The position numbers and the translations under genes are program-made. Of a stretch of 64,000 bases of DNA, positions 55,978 to 64,000 are shown piece after piece (within the stretch, counting starts at the first letter, position 1; every line of letters begins with the position of its first letter). Where the stretch lies: contig CALDSR010000002.1 in assembly GCA_937924505.1 (NCBI GenBank), forward strand, positions 107,235 through 171,234. The letters are read 5' to 3'. This DNA is from an uncultured Granulosicoccus sp. (GTDB taxonomy: Bacteria > Pseudomonadota > Gammaproteobacteria > Granulosicoccales > Granulosicoccaceae). The notes beneath the pieces are model-generated. The model was not told the DNA's origin. It saw nothing but the letters and a program-made list of their open reading frames with translations, and did no database searches.

Positions 55978-56727
55978 TCAGTTACCGTAAAAAGGGCCCG
56001 CATCGAAGAAATCCTTGATCATCGCATCCACGGTACCGTCTGCCTTCATTTCTTCAAGCGCGGCATTCATCTTTGCAGCGAGATCAGCTTCATCTTTACG
56101 CATGCCGATTGCAACACCACCACCGATCGCAACATCGGGACCAACGAAAGCAATCGCACCACCACTGCCTTCGACCACGGGCGCGAGGAAAGAATTGTCA
56201 GCCAACAACAAATCGATATTGCCAGCGACAAGATCAGCGATGGACTGATCAGGTGTTTCGTAGGTGAGGATCGTATTGTCAGCACCCAGTGTTTCTTCGA
56301 TATAAGCTGCCTGAATCGTGGCGCCTTGTGCACCGATCTTCAAGCCCTTGAGGTTATCGAAGTCCGCTTCCATTGATGCAGCACCGGCATACTTGGAAGG
56401 ATCAGGTGGATAGTAATCCGCACTGAATTCAATCGTTTCCTTTCGCTCGTCAGTGACCGACATACCCGCCATGATCATGTCGTAGTTACCCGCGATAAGA
56501 TTTGGAATGATTGAATCCCACTCGTTGATAACAAACTCGCAGCTCACGCCAGCTCGTTTGCAGAGTTCGTTACCGAGTTCGATTTCATAGCCAGCAAGCT
56601 TGCCACTATCATCGAGAAAATTCCACGGTGCATACGCACCCTCAGTACCAATGCGAACATCCGCAGCATAGGCGGCGCTTGTCGAGAGCAATGTGCCAAC
56701 GGCGAGGCCAAGGACAATCTTCTTCAT
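55978..56727 (-). CDS. Amino-acid ABC transporter periplasmic binding protein, orphan
   Basis: The 249-residue protein has a signal peptide (MKKIVLGLAVGTLLSTSAAYA, cleavage before AD) and a family 3 solute-binding fold: GTEGAYAPWNFLDDSGKLAGYE, ELCKRAGVSCEFV, SIIPNLIAGNYDMIMAGMSVT and a hinge near 200. The pattern matches lysine/arginine/ornithine/histidine-type binding proteins. No permease or ATPase gene is adjacent, so it may work with a carrier encoded elsewhere. Confidence 0.9.
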   Translation of the reverse strand: MKKIVLGLAVGTLLSTSAAYAADVRIGTEGAYAPWNFLDDSGKLAGYEIELGNELCKRAGVSCEFVINEWDSIIPNLIAGNYDMIMAGMSVTDERKETIEFSADYYPPDPSKYAGAASMEADFDNLKGLKIGAQGATIQAAYIEETLGADNTILTYETPDQSIADLVAGNIDLLLADNSFLAPVVEGSGGAIAFVGPDVAIGGGVAIGMRKDEADLAAKMNAALEEMKADGTVDAMIKDFFDAGPFYGN

Positions 56728-56926
56728 TGAATGTCTCCGAAAGATATAAAGTTAGTTGATTCAGCCCCATAGGGTGTCTGGATACTTTACGCTATCTACT
56801 GAGGAAAAATCCCATTTTTATCAATGATCAAGCGGTAATCCGGGCGCGGTAAAAGTCCAACTGGAACACAGTTTTACCCGCAGATTAACAATAGTTTGCA
56901 CTCTGATGAGAGCAACAACTCAGACC

Positions 56927-59770
56927 TCAGTGCGCCTCTTCCCAACTATTACCGATGCCACTATCAACCTCAAGCGGCACCTTCAAACTTGCTGCCGCCA
57001 CCATCAGCTCCTGCACCTTGTCAGCCACTGACTCAAGCTCTCCAGCCTTTACTTCGAGGACAAGTTCATCATGGACTTGCATGATGATCCGGGCATCGAC
57101 CTTGTCGTTCTCAAGCCATGCACTCACATCGAGCATGGCGCGCTTGATGATGTCAGCGGCCGTGCCTTGCATCGGAGCATTGATCGCGGTTCGCTCGGCA
57201 TAGTTTCGCATCTGAGCATTACGCGCATTGATGTCTGGCAAGTACAGTCTGCGCCCGAAGACGGTTTCGACGTAACCTTGTTCCTTGGCAAGCTCGCGGG
57301 TTTCATCCATATAGCGTTTCACACCCGGGTAACGCGCGAAGTAAAGCTCGATGTACTGAGCCGCTTCGCCGCGTGAAATATCCAGTTGCTTGGCAAGCCC
57401 GAAGGCGGACATGCCATAGATAAGACCGAAGTTGATCGCCTTTGCAGAACGTCGTTGATCACTATCAACCACATCAAGCGGCACACCAAAAACCTCGGCA
57501 GCGGTCGCCTTGTGCACATCAAGCCTGTTCTCAAAGGCATGCAAAAGACCATCATCTTCAGACAAATGAGCCATGATGCGCAGTTCGATCTGTGAGTAGT
57601 CAGCCGCCAGCAAACGATAACCTTTCTCAGCGATAAAGGCTTCGCGAATACGACGCCCTTCTTCGGTACGTACCGGTATGTTTTGCAGATTTGGATCGGT
57701 ACTGGACAGTCGGCCGGTTGATGCAATCGCTTGGTTGTAGGACGTATGCACTCGCTGCGAATCAGGGTCAATCTGTAGTGGCAGCTTGTCGATGTACGTG
57801 GATTTGAGCTTGGTCAAACTTCGATGTTTAAGAATCAAGCGCGGCAAGGGATAATCGAGGGCCAGCTGTTCCAGCACATCCTCAGCGGTAGACGGCTGAC
57901 CTTTCGGCGTCTTGCGAATGATCGGATACTGTTTTTCTTCAAAAAAGATTTCACCAATCTGTTTTGGCGAACCCAGATTGAATTCACGCCCCGCATCCGC
58001 GTAAGCCTCACTCTTGACTGTCTCGATTGTCTCTTGAATGGTCTTGCCTTGTGCTTCAAGCATGTCAGCATCAATGCGCACACCGGTACATTCAATGAAC
58101 GACAAAACATGCAGCAAAGGCAGCTCGACCTCGGTGTAAAGCGCCGCCAGTGTCGGCTCAGCTTGCAGGCGTTCCCATAGAACTTCATGCAAGCGCAGCG
58201 TGATATCCGCATCTTCCGCCGCATAGTGACTGGCCGTCTCGACCGGTATTTGATTGAACGTCAGCTGCTTTTTGCCTTTGCCGGCGATGTCTTCGAACTT
58301 GACGGTTTGCACATCAAGATATTTTTTTGCCAGAGAATCCATATCGTGGCGAGTAGCTGTGCTATCCAGCACATAGGACTGCAACATCGTGTCATGTGCG
58401 ACATTGCGCAGCTCGATACCATGGTTTCGCAATACATTGATGTCGTACTTGATATGTTGGCCGACCAGATTCGACTTCTCGGCATTTTCCAACAAGGGGC
58501 GCAAACGCTCCAACACGGTTTCCCGGTCCAACTGCTTAGGCGCATCTTCATAGTCATGTGTCATCGGCACATAGGCTGCCGTTCCGGGAGCAATCGCAAA
58601 AGAGACACCCACTACTTCTGCCTGCATATAGGAGAGGCTGGTGGTTTCGGTATCGAAGGCGAAGATGTCCGCCCTGCTCAGCTTCTTTATCCAGGCATCT
58701 AGCGACTTGAGCGTTGTGATCGTTTCATAGTTGCGTTCTATGGCATCGCCGAGACCGCCTGAAAACCCCGAGCCATCCGCTGCCCCCGTGGCGGAACTCG
58801 CAGCCGCAGTCCCACCATCACTCGAAGCAGCAGATGCCGCTGCACCTTTGCCACCACGTAACTGCAACGGTGATTTGCCTTCCGCCAGCTCACGCCGCCA
58901 GGTTTTGAATTCAAGCTCTTCATATAGCGCGGCCAATGCATCGATATCGGCATCACGCATCTTCAGCGCTTCAACGGGCTCTGGCAATTCGACATCCAGA
59001 CGAATCGTGGCAAGCTCACGAGACAGGGGGAGATGCTCAAGACTGTCTCTAAGCTTTTCACCAATCTTGCCTTTGACCTCATCGGCCTTTGCCATGATGG
59101 TATCGAGATCTCCGTGCGCTGCCAGCCACTTTGCAGCAGTCTTGGGCCCACAACTCGGGACTCCAGGGATATTGTCCGAGGTATCCCCGACCAGCGTCAG
59201 ATAATCAATAATCTGGGTCGGCTTGACGCCAAATTTTTCCTCAACACCTGCAATATCCATGGTGGTGTTGCTCATGGTATTGACGAGCGTGACGTGCTCA
59301 TCGACCAACTGAGCCATGTCCTTGTCGCCGGTCGAGATGATTGTTTTCAGCCCCGCCTTTGTCGCTTGTACCGACAAGGTACCGATAACATCGTCTGCTT
59401 CCACACCGTCAATGATCACAAGTGGAAAACCCATCTTTTGAACCAGTTCGTACAGCGGCTGCACTTGCGAACGCATGTCGTCAGGCATGCGTTCCCGATT
59501 CGCCTTGTACTCACTGTAAAGATCATCGCGAAAGGTTTTGCCCTTGGCATCGAACACCACAACCATGATTTCCGGTAGATAATCGGCTACCAGTCGCCGC
59601 AGCATGTTAACCACGCCATAAATCGCACCTGTCGGCTGCTTTTTGCTGTTAGTCAGCGGCGGCATGGCATGAAATGCGCGGTACAAATAGGCGGAACCAT
59701 CAACCAACACCACCGGTCTCTCCGTGGCTGTGTTAGTGGATTCGGACGTACTAGACTCTTTGGCAGGCAT
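56927..59770 (-). CDS. polA: DNA polymerase I
   Basis: The 947-residue protein has all three domains: 5'-3' exonuclease (about 20-300, LVDGSAYLYRAFHAMP), 3'-5' proofreading exonuclease (about 340-545, with intact FAFDTETTSL) and the polymerase domain (about 560-947) with motif A ADYSQIELRIMAHLS, motif B RRSAKAINFGLIYGMSAFGL and motif C QVHDELVLEV. A Gly/Ser/Ala-rich insert of about 35 residues (SAASSDGGTAAASSATG) joins the first two domains. It is divergent from the LOG-family gene. Confidence 0.97.
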   Translation of the reverse strand: MPAKESSTSESTNTATERPVVLVDGSAYLYRAFHAMPPLTNSKKQPTGAIYGVVNMLRRLVADYLPEIMVVVFDAKGKTFRDDLYSEYKANRERMPDDMRSQVQPLYELVQKMGFPLVIIDGVEADDVIGTLSVQATKAGLKTIISTGDKDMAQLVDEHVTLVNTMSNTTMDIAGVEEKFGVKPTQIIDYLTLVGDTSDNIPGVPSCGPKTAAKWLAAHGDLDTIMAKADEVKGKIGEKLRDSLEHLPLSRELATIRLDVELPEPVEALKMRDADIDALAALYEELEFKTWRRELAEGKSPLQLRGGKGAAASAASSDGGTAAASSATGAADGSGFSGGLGDAIERNYETITTLKSLDAWIKKLSRADIFAFDTETTSLSYMQAEVVGVSFAIAPGTAAYVPMTHDYEDAPKQLDRETVLERLRPLLENAEKSNLVGQHIKYDINVLRNHGIELRNVAHDTMLQSYVLDSTATRHDMDSLAKKYLDVQTVKFEDIAGKGKKQLTFNQIPVETASHYAAEDADITLRLHEVLWERLQAEPTLAALYTEVELPLLHVLSFIECTGVRIDADMLEAQGKTIQETIETVKSEAYADAGREFNLGSPKQIGEIFFEEKQYPIIRKTPKGQPSTAEDVLEQLALDYPLPRLILKHRSLTKLKSTYIDKLPLQIDPDSQRVHTSYNQAIASTGRLSSTDPNLQNIPVRTEEGRRIREAFIAEKGYRLLAADYSQIELRIMAHLSEDDGLLHAFENRLDVHKATAAEVFGVPLDVVDSDQRRSAKAINFGLIYGMSAFGLAKQLDISRGEAAQYIELYFARYPGVKRYMDETRELAKEQGYVETVFGRRLYLPDINARNAQMRNYAERTAINAPMQGTAADIIKRAMLDVSAWLENDKVDARIIMQVHDELVLEVKAGELESVADKVQELMVAAASLKVPLEVDSGIGNSWEEAH

Positions 59771-59850
59771 TTGTTGTAACTCGACACGTTCTTTGCCTAG
59801 TGTACGTCAAGCAACTACTTAGCTCCGATCACGCAACACCAGGATTTCAC

Positions 59851-60573
59851 ATGCGCCAGTTACCCACCCGCAATCAGATGCGTCAAGATGCCCGCAATCA
59901 GGCCTTGACCCGTGATTCCTGGAAGATCTTTCAGATCATGGCAGAGTTTGTCGAAGGCTTTCAGCAACTCGCCGATATCAGCCCATCAGTCAGCATCTTT
60001 GGCTCAGCCCGTTTCAAGCCTGACCATCCCTACTACGAAGTCAGCGAGGAAATTTCCCGCCTGCTGTCAGATTCGGGCTTCGCGGTCGTCAGTGGTGGCG
60101 GGCCCGGCGTCATGGAGGCTGCCAACAAGGGCGCCTTCGCCGGCAAGTCGGAAAGCGTCGGTTTGAATATCAAATTGCCGCATGAGCAATCAGGCAATCC
60201 CTATCAGGACATCAGCCTGAACTTCAAATACTTTTTCGCACGCAAGGTCATGTTCGTCAAGTACGCCTCAGCCTACGTTGTCATGCCAGGTGGCTTTGGC
60301 ACACTCGATGAGATGGCCGAAATCCTGACCCTCGTGCAAACCGGCAAATCCAAACGCATTCCGATCATTCTGTTTGGCACCGAATTCTGGGAAGGCCTGC
60401 TCGAATGGTTCGAAAAAACCCTGGTTGAGGTCGGCACGATCAGCGCCAGCGATATGGATCTCTTTCAGCTCACCGATGACCCCCAATTCGTAGTCGATAC
60501 GATCTTCGACTTTTACGAAGGTGTGGATCTTGACCAGATCATCGATGAGTCACAGCTGACAATGGATTTGTAA
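59851..60573 (+). CDS. LOG-family protein (TIGR00730, cytokinin-riboside 5'-monophosphate phosphoribohydrolase-like)
   Basis: ATG at 59851 gives 240 residues (a 59800 start adds 17). Motifs SGGGPGVMEAANKGAF and PGGFGTLDEMAE are the nucleotide-binding and catalytic signature of the LOG/YgdH family, which cleaves nucleoside monophosphates to base and ribose 5-phosphate. Bacterial members may act in nucleotide salvage rather than cytokinin making. Confidence 0.9.
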   Translation: MRQLPTRNQMRQDARNQALTRDSWKIFQIMAEFVEGFQQLADISPSVSIFGSARFKPDHPYYEVSEEISRLLSDSGFAVVSGGGPGVMEAANKGAFAGKSESVGLNIKLPHEQSGNPYQDISLNFKYFFARKVMFVKYASAYVVMPGGFGTLDEMAEILTLVQTGKSKRIPIILFGTEFWEGLLEWFEKTLVEVGTISASDMDLFQLTDDPQFVVDTIFDFYEGVDLDQIIDESQLTMDL

Positions 60574-60628
60574 ACGACGCTCGTGGAAGAACTTGCAACG
60601 GCGACCGCATTTGGTTGCCGATGCGCGA

Positions 60629-62731
60629 TCAGTTCTCCGGCAATATATCTGGCAAGAAGGTCGTGATAACCGGGAAGTTCCACAGAATGATAAGGCCCAC
60701 TACCTGAATCAGGACGAACGGCCAGATACCCCGATAGATGTCACCGGTTGTCACCGACGGTGGTGCCACACCGCGTAAATAAAACAGTGCAAAACCAAAA
60801 GGCGGCGTGATGAAGGAGGTTTGCAAGTTCACCGCTATCAGAATCGTGATCCACTCAGGCGGCATCAAGGCAGGATCAGCCGCATAGATAACCGGACCGA
60901 CAATCGGAATCACGATAAAGATGATCTCGATAAAATCAAGCACAAAGCCCAGAACAAAAAGAACCGCCATGACAACGAGAAGTAGCACACGCGGGTCTTC
61001 AACACTTCTCAAGACTTCCTGGATGTAGTGTTCTCCCCCATAGCTACGCACCGTCAGACTCAAAAACAATGATGCGATCAGGATCACGAACACCATACTG
61101 GTGACTTTGGTCGTCTCACGCACAACCGCTGGCATGACATCCTTGCCAATTAATACCCAAATTGAAAACACCAGACCAAATACGGCGACGTGATACGCGA
61201 TCATGGTCACCCAGATGGCGATCTGGTTTTCAGTGGTAATGGTGTCCAGTGTCAGGCGCAAATCAAAATTGCCACGCATCAGCAACAAGATGACAACGGC
61301 AAATGCAGCCCAGATAATGACCCGACTGGCCGCCTTGTTACCATCGGATAAACGGGCAGCTGCCAGCATGATCGCGCCTGCCGCACCAAGTGCCGCCGCT
61401 GGTGTCGGGCTGGTCACTCCACCTAGTATCGACCCAAGCACTGAGACGATCAGAATTACCGGGGGGGACACAACACGCAGCACATCAATATTTTGCAAAC
61501 GGCCAACTGCAGTCTTCAGGCCATACAAGATCATCAAGGTGGGAATGGCATAGGAAAGAAAGCGTTGTCCTGAGGATTCCTCTGCACCCAGAACAAAGAT
61601 ATCCACAAGAACATAACAAATAACACCCACCAGACCTACCAGAATGGGATAACGCTCATATTGAGGTTGAAAGAAATAGGACAGCATCAGCACAAAGACG
61701 GCACCGGTCACGACACTCATGGTGCCGTGAGATATCAAGCCACCCGCGACGGCGAGCGACTGATCAGACACGATTCCGAATTTGGTTAGCGCAAGCCACG
61801 CCACAATACAAAGAACCAAGGGTCCCAGTGCCATCGCGACAAGCAGGCCCGCGCGGTTACCGTAATGTTCTGCGACATTGAACTTGCCGGGATCGGTATC
61901 GGCAAGCTTGATCGGCGGCGCTGATGCCGGTTTGAACATCGCGTAGGCAAACGCATAGACTGCGTACAACAAAGCCAGTACGACACCAGGAATAAAGGCC
62001 GCCTTGAACAGCGTTCCCGTTGACAGTACGGCCGGCTCACCCAGCATTTCTATGACAGTCACACCCAATTCGTTGGCGCGATTTTCCTGACCAATCGAAT
62101 ACATGTCCCCAACAATGGAACCAAGCAGGACAATCACAATAGAAGGCGGAATGATCTGGCCCAAGGTGCCTGACGTTGCGATGACCCCAGTGGCTAATGA
62201 CTTCGAATAACCAGCGCGCAACATCGTTGGCAAGGCAATCAGGCCCATCGTCACAACCGTAGCACCAACTACACCCGTGCTTGCCGCTAACAGCGTTCCA
62301 ACGAGCACCACCGCTATGGCAAGACCGCCCGGCAGACTACCAAAGGTACGCGCCATGGTAGTCAACAGATCTTCGGCGATGCGAGATCGTTCCAGCGCAA
62401 TGCCCATCAGAACAAACAGCGGTACCGCTAGCAGTGTTTCAACATTGCCGCCAAACGCCCGCGTATAAACACCGGTCGACCAGGTAGACAAGGTAGACAA
62501 CATGGCCCCATCCCAGCCATTGGGTAGCACAGGAACAATTTCTTCAACACCGTTTCGATCAACGATGGTGTAGAGCAGCCCTGCGTGGCTCATGAACGCA
62601 ATGATTGTGAAACTGATGAACGCCGATCCAGCAATCGCAAACGCCACTGGAAAGCCCGACAGTATTCCGATGAACAAACACGCAAACGTGATGATCAACG
62701 AAATCTCGATACCATTTAATCCAAAGATCAT
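60629..62731 (-). CDS. dctM: TRAP transporter large permease (DctM), long form
   Basis: The 700-residue integral membrane protein has the DctM features of TRAP carriers (FVLMGIALERSRIAEDLL, GTLGQIIPPSIVIVLLGS, and C-terminal FITPPFGFALFYLRG) but is about 270 residues longer than typical DctM. The extra part, about residues 260-500, is largely hydrophobic and includes GVTSPTPAAALGAAGAIM. This long form occurs in the mannitol/chloroaromatic-type TRAP group. It is 15 bp after the small-permease gene. Confidence 0.92.
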   Translation of the reverse strand: MIFGLNGIEISLIITFACLFIGILSGFPVAFAIAGSAFISFTIIAFMSHAGLLYTIVDRNGVEEIVPVLPNGWDGAMLSTLSTWSTGVYTRAFGGNVETLLAVPLFVLMGIALERSRIAEDLLTTMARTFGSLPGGLAIAVVLVGTLLAASTGVVGATVVTMGLIALPTMLRAGYSKSLATGVIATSGTLGQIIPPSIVIVLLGSIVGDMYSIGQENRANELGVTVIEMLGEPAVLSTGTLFKAAFIPGVVLALLYAVYAFAYAMFKPASAPPIKLADTDPGKFNVAEHYGNRAGLLVAMALGPLVLCIVAWLALTKFGIVSDQSLAVAGGLISHGTMSVVTGAVFVLMLSYFFQPQYERYPILVGLVGVICYVLVDIFVLGAEESSGQRFLSYAIPTLMILYGLKTAVGRLQNIDVLRVVSPPVILIVSVLGSILGGVTSPTPAAALGAAGAIMLAAARLSDGNKAASRVIIWAAFAVVILLLMRGNFDLRLTLDTITTENQIAIWVTMIAYHVAVFGLVFSIWVLIGKDVMPAVVRETTKVTSMVFVILIASLFLSLTVRSYGGEHYIQEVLRSVEDPRVLLLVVMAVLFVLGFVLDFIEIIFIVIPIVGPVIYAADPALMPPEWITILIAVNLQTSFITPPFGFALFYLRGVAPPSVTTGDIYRGIWPFVLIQVVGLIILWNFPVITTFLPDILPEN

Positions 62732-62746
62732 GATTCAGCGACTCCT

Positions 62747-63712
62747 TTAACGACCGGTATACGGTGCGTTGAAGTCGACGACAACCGACGCGTTTGGTGA
62801 GTCTAATGGTAGATCTTCTTGAAATGGTTCGTTCATGTTCACTTCGATCTGGCTGGCAGCGATCTCTTCACTCATAGGTGTTACTCGTGGATGGGATTCA
62901 ACCTCTCCATCCGGTGATCGCAATGCCCAGATATTGCGCAACAGAAAAGCCACTGCTTGCAGAAAGAGCAAAGCGGCAAATAAAATAATGATGGCCTTGA
63001 AGGCCCATACCCAGGTAAATTCCGCAGTGCCGGATGATTCGAATTTGAGACCACGCCAGCTGGCTTTTTCGGAAAAGATGTTCATTGGACGTTGCTTGAA
63101 CGTCGAATTGGTTGCGGTTGGCCAGGCAAACCACCACAACAGGATCGTGACTGGCAACATGAAGAACAGCGAACCAAGAAGATCCATGATTCGCTGCGCC
63201 CGATAGCTGAGATTGCCGTAGACCAGATCAACTCGTACATGCCCGCCCTCTATAAAGGTGTATGCGGAGGCAAATGCAATCAGCACGGCATTGTAAAACT
63301 TGAGTTGGCCAGATAACCATTGCAACTCGCCATTGGACAGTTGCATACCGAACGGAGAAAAAAGTAGTTCGTTACCACGGAATACTTGCCCCATCACGAT
63401 GATCAGTACTTGCTGGAACATCAACAACAGCACAAACCATGACGTGAAATGTCCGATACTGCGATTGAACCCTTCGATACCGAGCACGGTGGCCTTAAGA
63501 AAACGTTTACTGTAAAGACCTAAACTGACAAGCAAGATAACCAGGCCCAACATCATGTACAGGAATTCAACTGACTGACCAGCAAGCGTCAACGCGCTCA
63601 TGCGAGCCTTGAGTGTGCCAAGTTCCCACCATTGCCATACATGCCAAGGTAACAACACCAAGTCAACCAGACCACCGGCCAAGCCTTTGAGAGTAGCAAG
63701 AAGGAAGGACAA
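62747..63712 (-). CDS. dctQ: TRAP transporter small permease (DctQ), extended
   Basis: The 321-residue protein starts at TTG, 5 nt after GGAGG, and has about five hydrophobic segments, including the DctQ core ASAYTFIEGGHVRVDLVYGNL. Typical DctQ is about 160-200 residues; extra residues at both ends and a polar C-terminal tail (from about 275) make this long. Pairing with the long DctM is consistent. An ATG near residue 37 is an alternative start. Confidence 0.85.
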   Translation of the reverse strand: MSFLLATLKGLAGGLVDLVLLPWHVWQWWELGTLKARMSALTLAGQSVEFLYMMLGLVILLVSLGLYSKRFLKATVLGIEGFNRSIGHFTSWFVLLLMFQQVLIIVMGQVFRGNELLFSPFGMQLSNGELQWLSGQLKFYNAVLIAFASAYTFIEGGHVRVDLVYGNLSYRAQRIMDLLGSLFFMLPVTILLWWFAWPTATNSTFKQRPMNIFSEKASWRGLKFESSGTAEFTWVWAFKAIIILFAALLFLQAVAFLLRNIWALRSPDGEVESHPRVTPMSEEIAASQIEVNMNEPFQEDLPLDSPNASVVVDFNAPYTGR

Positions 63713-63753
63713 ATCAGCCTCCGACAGGAGAAAAGCTGTGAACCAGAAACGAA

Positions 63754-63777
63754 AACGGACCCTTGAACGGGCCCGTT
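63754..63777 (-). terminator. Hairpin between the TRAP binding-protein and permease genes
   Basis: On the minus strand AACGGGCCC and GGGTCCGTT (plus 63769-63777 and 63754-63762) pair over 9 bp with one G-U pair and a 6 nt loop, followed by TTTTCGTTT. It is within the 102 bp after the binding protein stop. Such partial terminators let the binding protein be made in excess over the permeases. Confidence 0.65.
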
Positions 63778-63814
63778 AACGTTGTTACGTACATTCTTGT
63801 GAACAGTTTAAAAC

Positions 63815-64000
63815 TTACCCGAGAACCCGATCACGCTGACTTGTGTAAGCGCGATCTGACAAATCAGTCCAGCGAGACGACAGTTTCATGCTGGCCATGA
63901 CTGAATCATGAATCTTGGCGAAGAGTTCATCATCCATGTTCTCTTCCAGCACTTCAGAAGAGGCCTTGCCAAACGCATCCCAGACATCATCAGGGAATTC
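63815..64000 (-). CDS. dctP: TRAP transporter periplasmic binding protein (DctP), C-terminal 61 residues
   Basis: Only the end is in the window: EFPDDVWDAFGKASSEVLEE to the stop at 63815-63817. The text FPDDVWDAFGKASSEVL and the closing Tyr/Arg-rich helix match the C-termini of DctP proteins that go with long DctM. It is the first gene of this TRAP operon. The substrate is not known. Confidence 0.85.
   Translation of the reverse strand, partial: EFPDDVWDAFGKASSEVLEENMDDELFAKIHDSVMASMKLSSRWTDLSDRAYTSQRDRVLG

Noticed and set aside
59033..59578. Open frame of 181 codons on the plus strand inside polA
   Set aside because: polA is complete and conserved across the region, so this is a shadow frame.
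1..64000. tRNA, rRNA, CRISPR arrays, insertion sequences and prophage genes
   Set aside because: I looked in the intergenic gaps and for transposase or repeat-spacer patterns and saw none. A covariance-model search would be needed to exclude small RNAs.

Overview
This is a 64 kb stretch of a chromosome with dense, short-spaced genes. The best guess is a marine heterotrophic gammaproteobacterium, perhaps Granulosicoccus-like. That placement is an inference from the mix of TRAP and TctABC carriers, AmpG and MurI cell-wall recycling genes, TSP3/OmpA and lipoprotein types, and a DbpA-tailed DEAD helicase; no rRNA or tRNA gene is present to test it. The succinyl-CoA synthetase genes look alphaproteobacterial, so part of the window may have been acquired horizontally. 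No CRISPR array, prophage or insertion sequence was seen.

Layout. 1-7.8 kb holds a truncated hisC, an IclR regulator divergent from a GMC dehydrogenase and phosphotransacetylase, an L-asparaginase, trpS and an OmpA-like envelope protein. 8.1-18 kb holds a large secreted esterase with three tandem repeat domains, small hypothetical proteins, RidA, a glyoxalase-fold protein, a lipoprotein, an EVE protein and a DEAD-box helicase. 18.1-40.4 kb is the centre of interest, an oxalate and formate metabolic island. 40.5-43.6 kb holds a quinone oxidoreductase, a PLP ammonia-lyase-like enzyme and a DMT exporter. 43.7-48.6 kb is a cell-wall recycling group (NlpC/P60, GH84, AmpG, amidase, MurI). 48.7-54.3 kb is an aldehyde oxidoreductase operon of the aorABC type with its own moaD and moaA. 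54.5-64 kb holds an MFS carrier, an orphan amino-acid binding protein, polA, a LOG-family protein and a TRAP transporter.

How the oxalate island would work. Frc moves CoA from formyl-CoA to oxalate, Oxc decarboxylates oxalyl-CoA to formyl-CoA, and the released formate is oxidised by a two-subunit NAD-linked formate dehydrogenase (FdhAB) or loaded onto tetrahydrofolate by Fhs. A ketopantoate-reductase-like protein beside fdhA is a candidate oxalyl-CoA reductase, giving an assimilatory branch to glyoxylate. A tctCBA transporter is in the same transcription direction and may take up the substrate. SucCD could supply succinyl-CoA to prime Frc. Three members have no settled role: a stand-alone homologue of the N-terminal domain of 10-formyltetrahydrofolate dehydrogenase, an isochorismatase-fold hydrolase divergent from the GntR regulator, and a 600-residue P-loop protein whose start overlaps the stop of tctA. 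A perfect TGGTATACCA palindrome between the GntR gene and the hydrolase gene is the likely operator.
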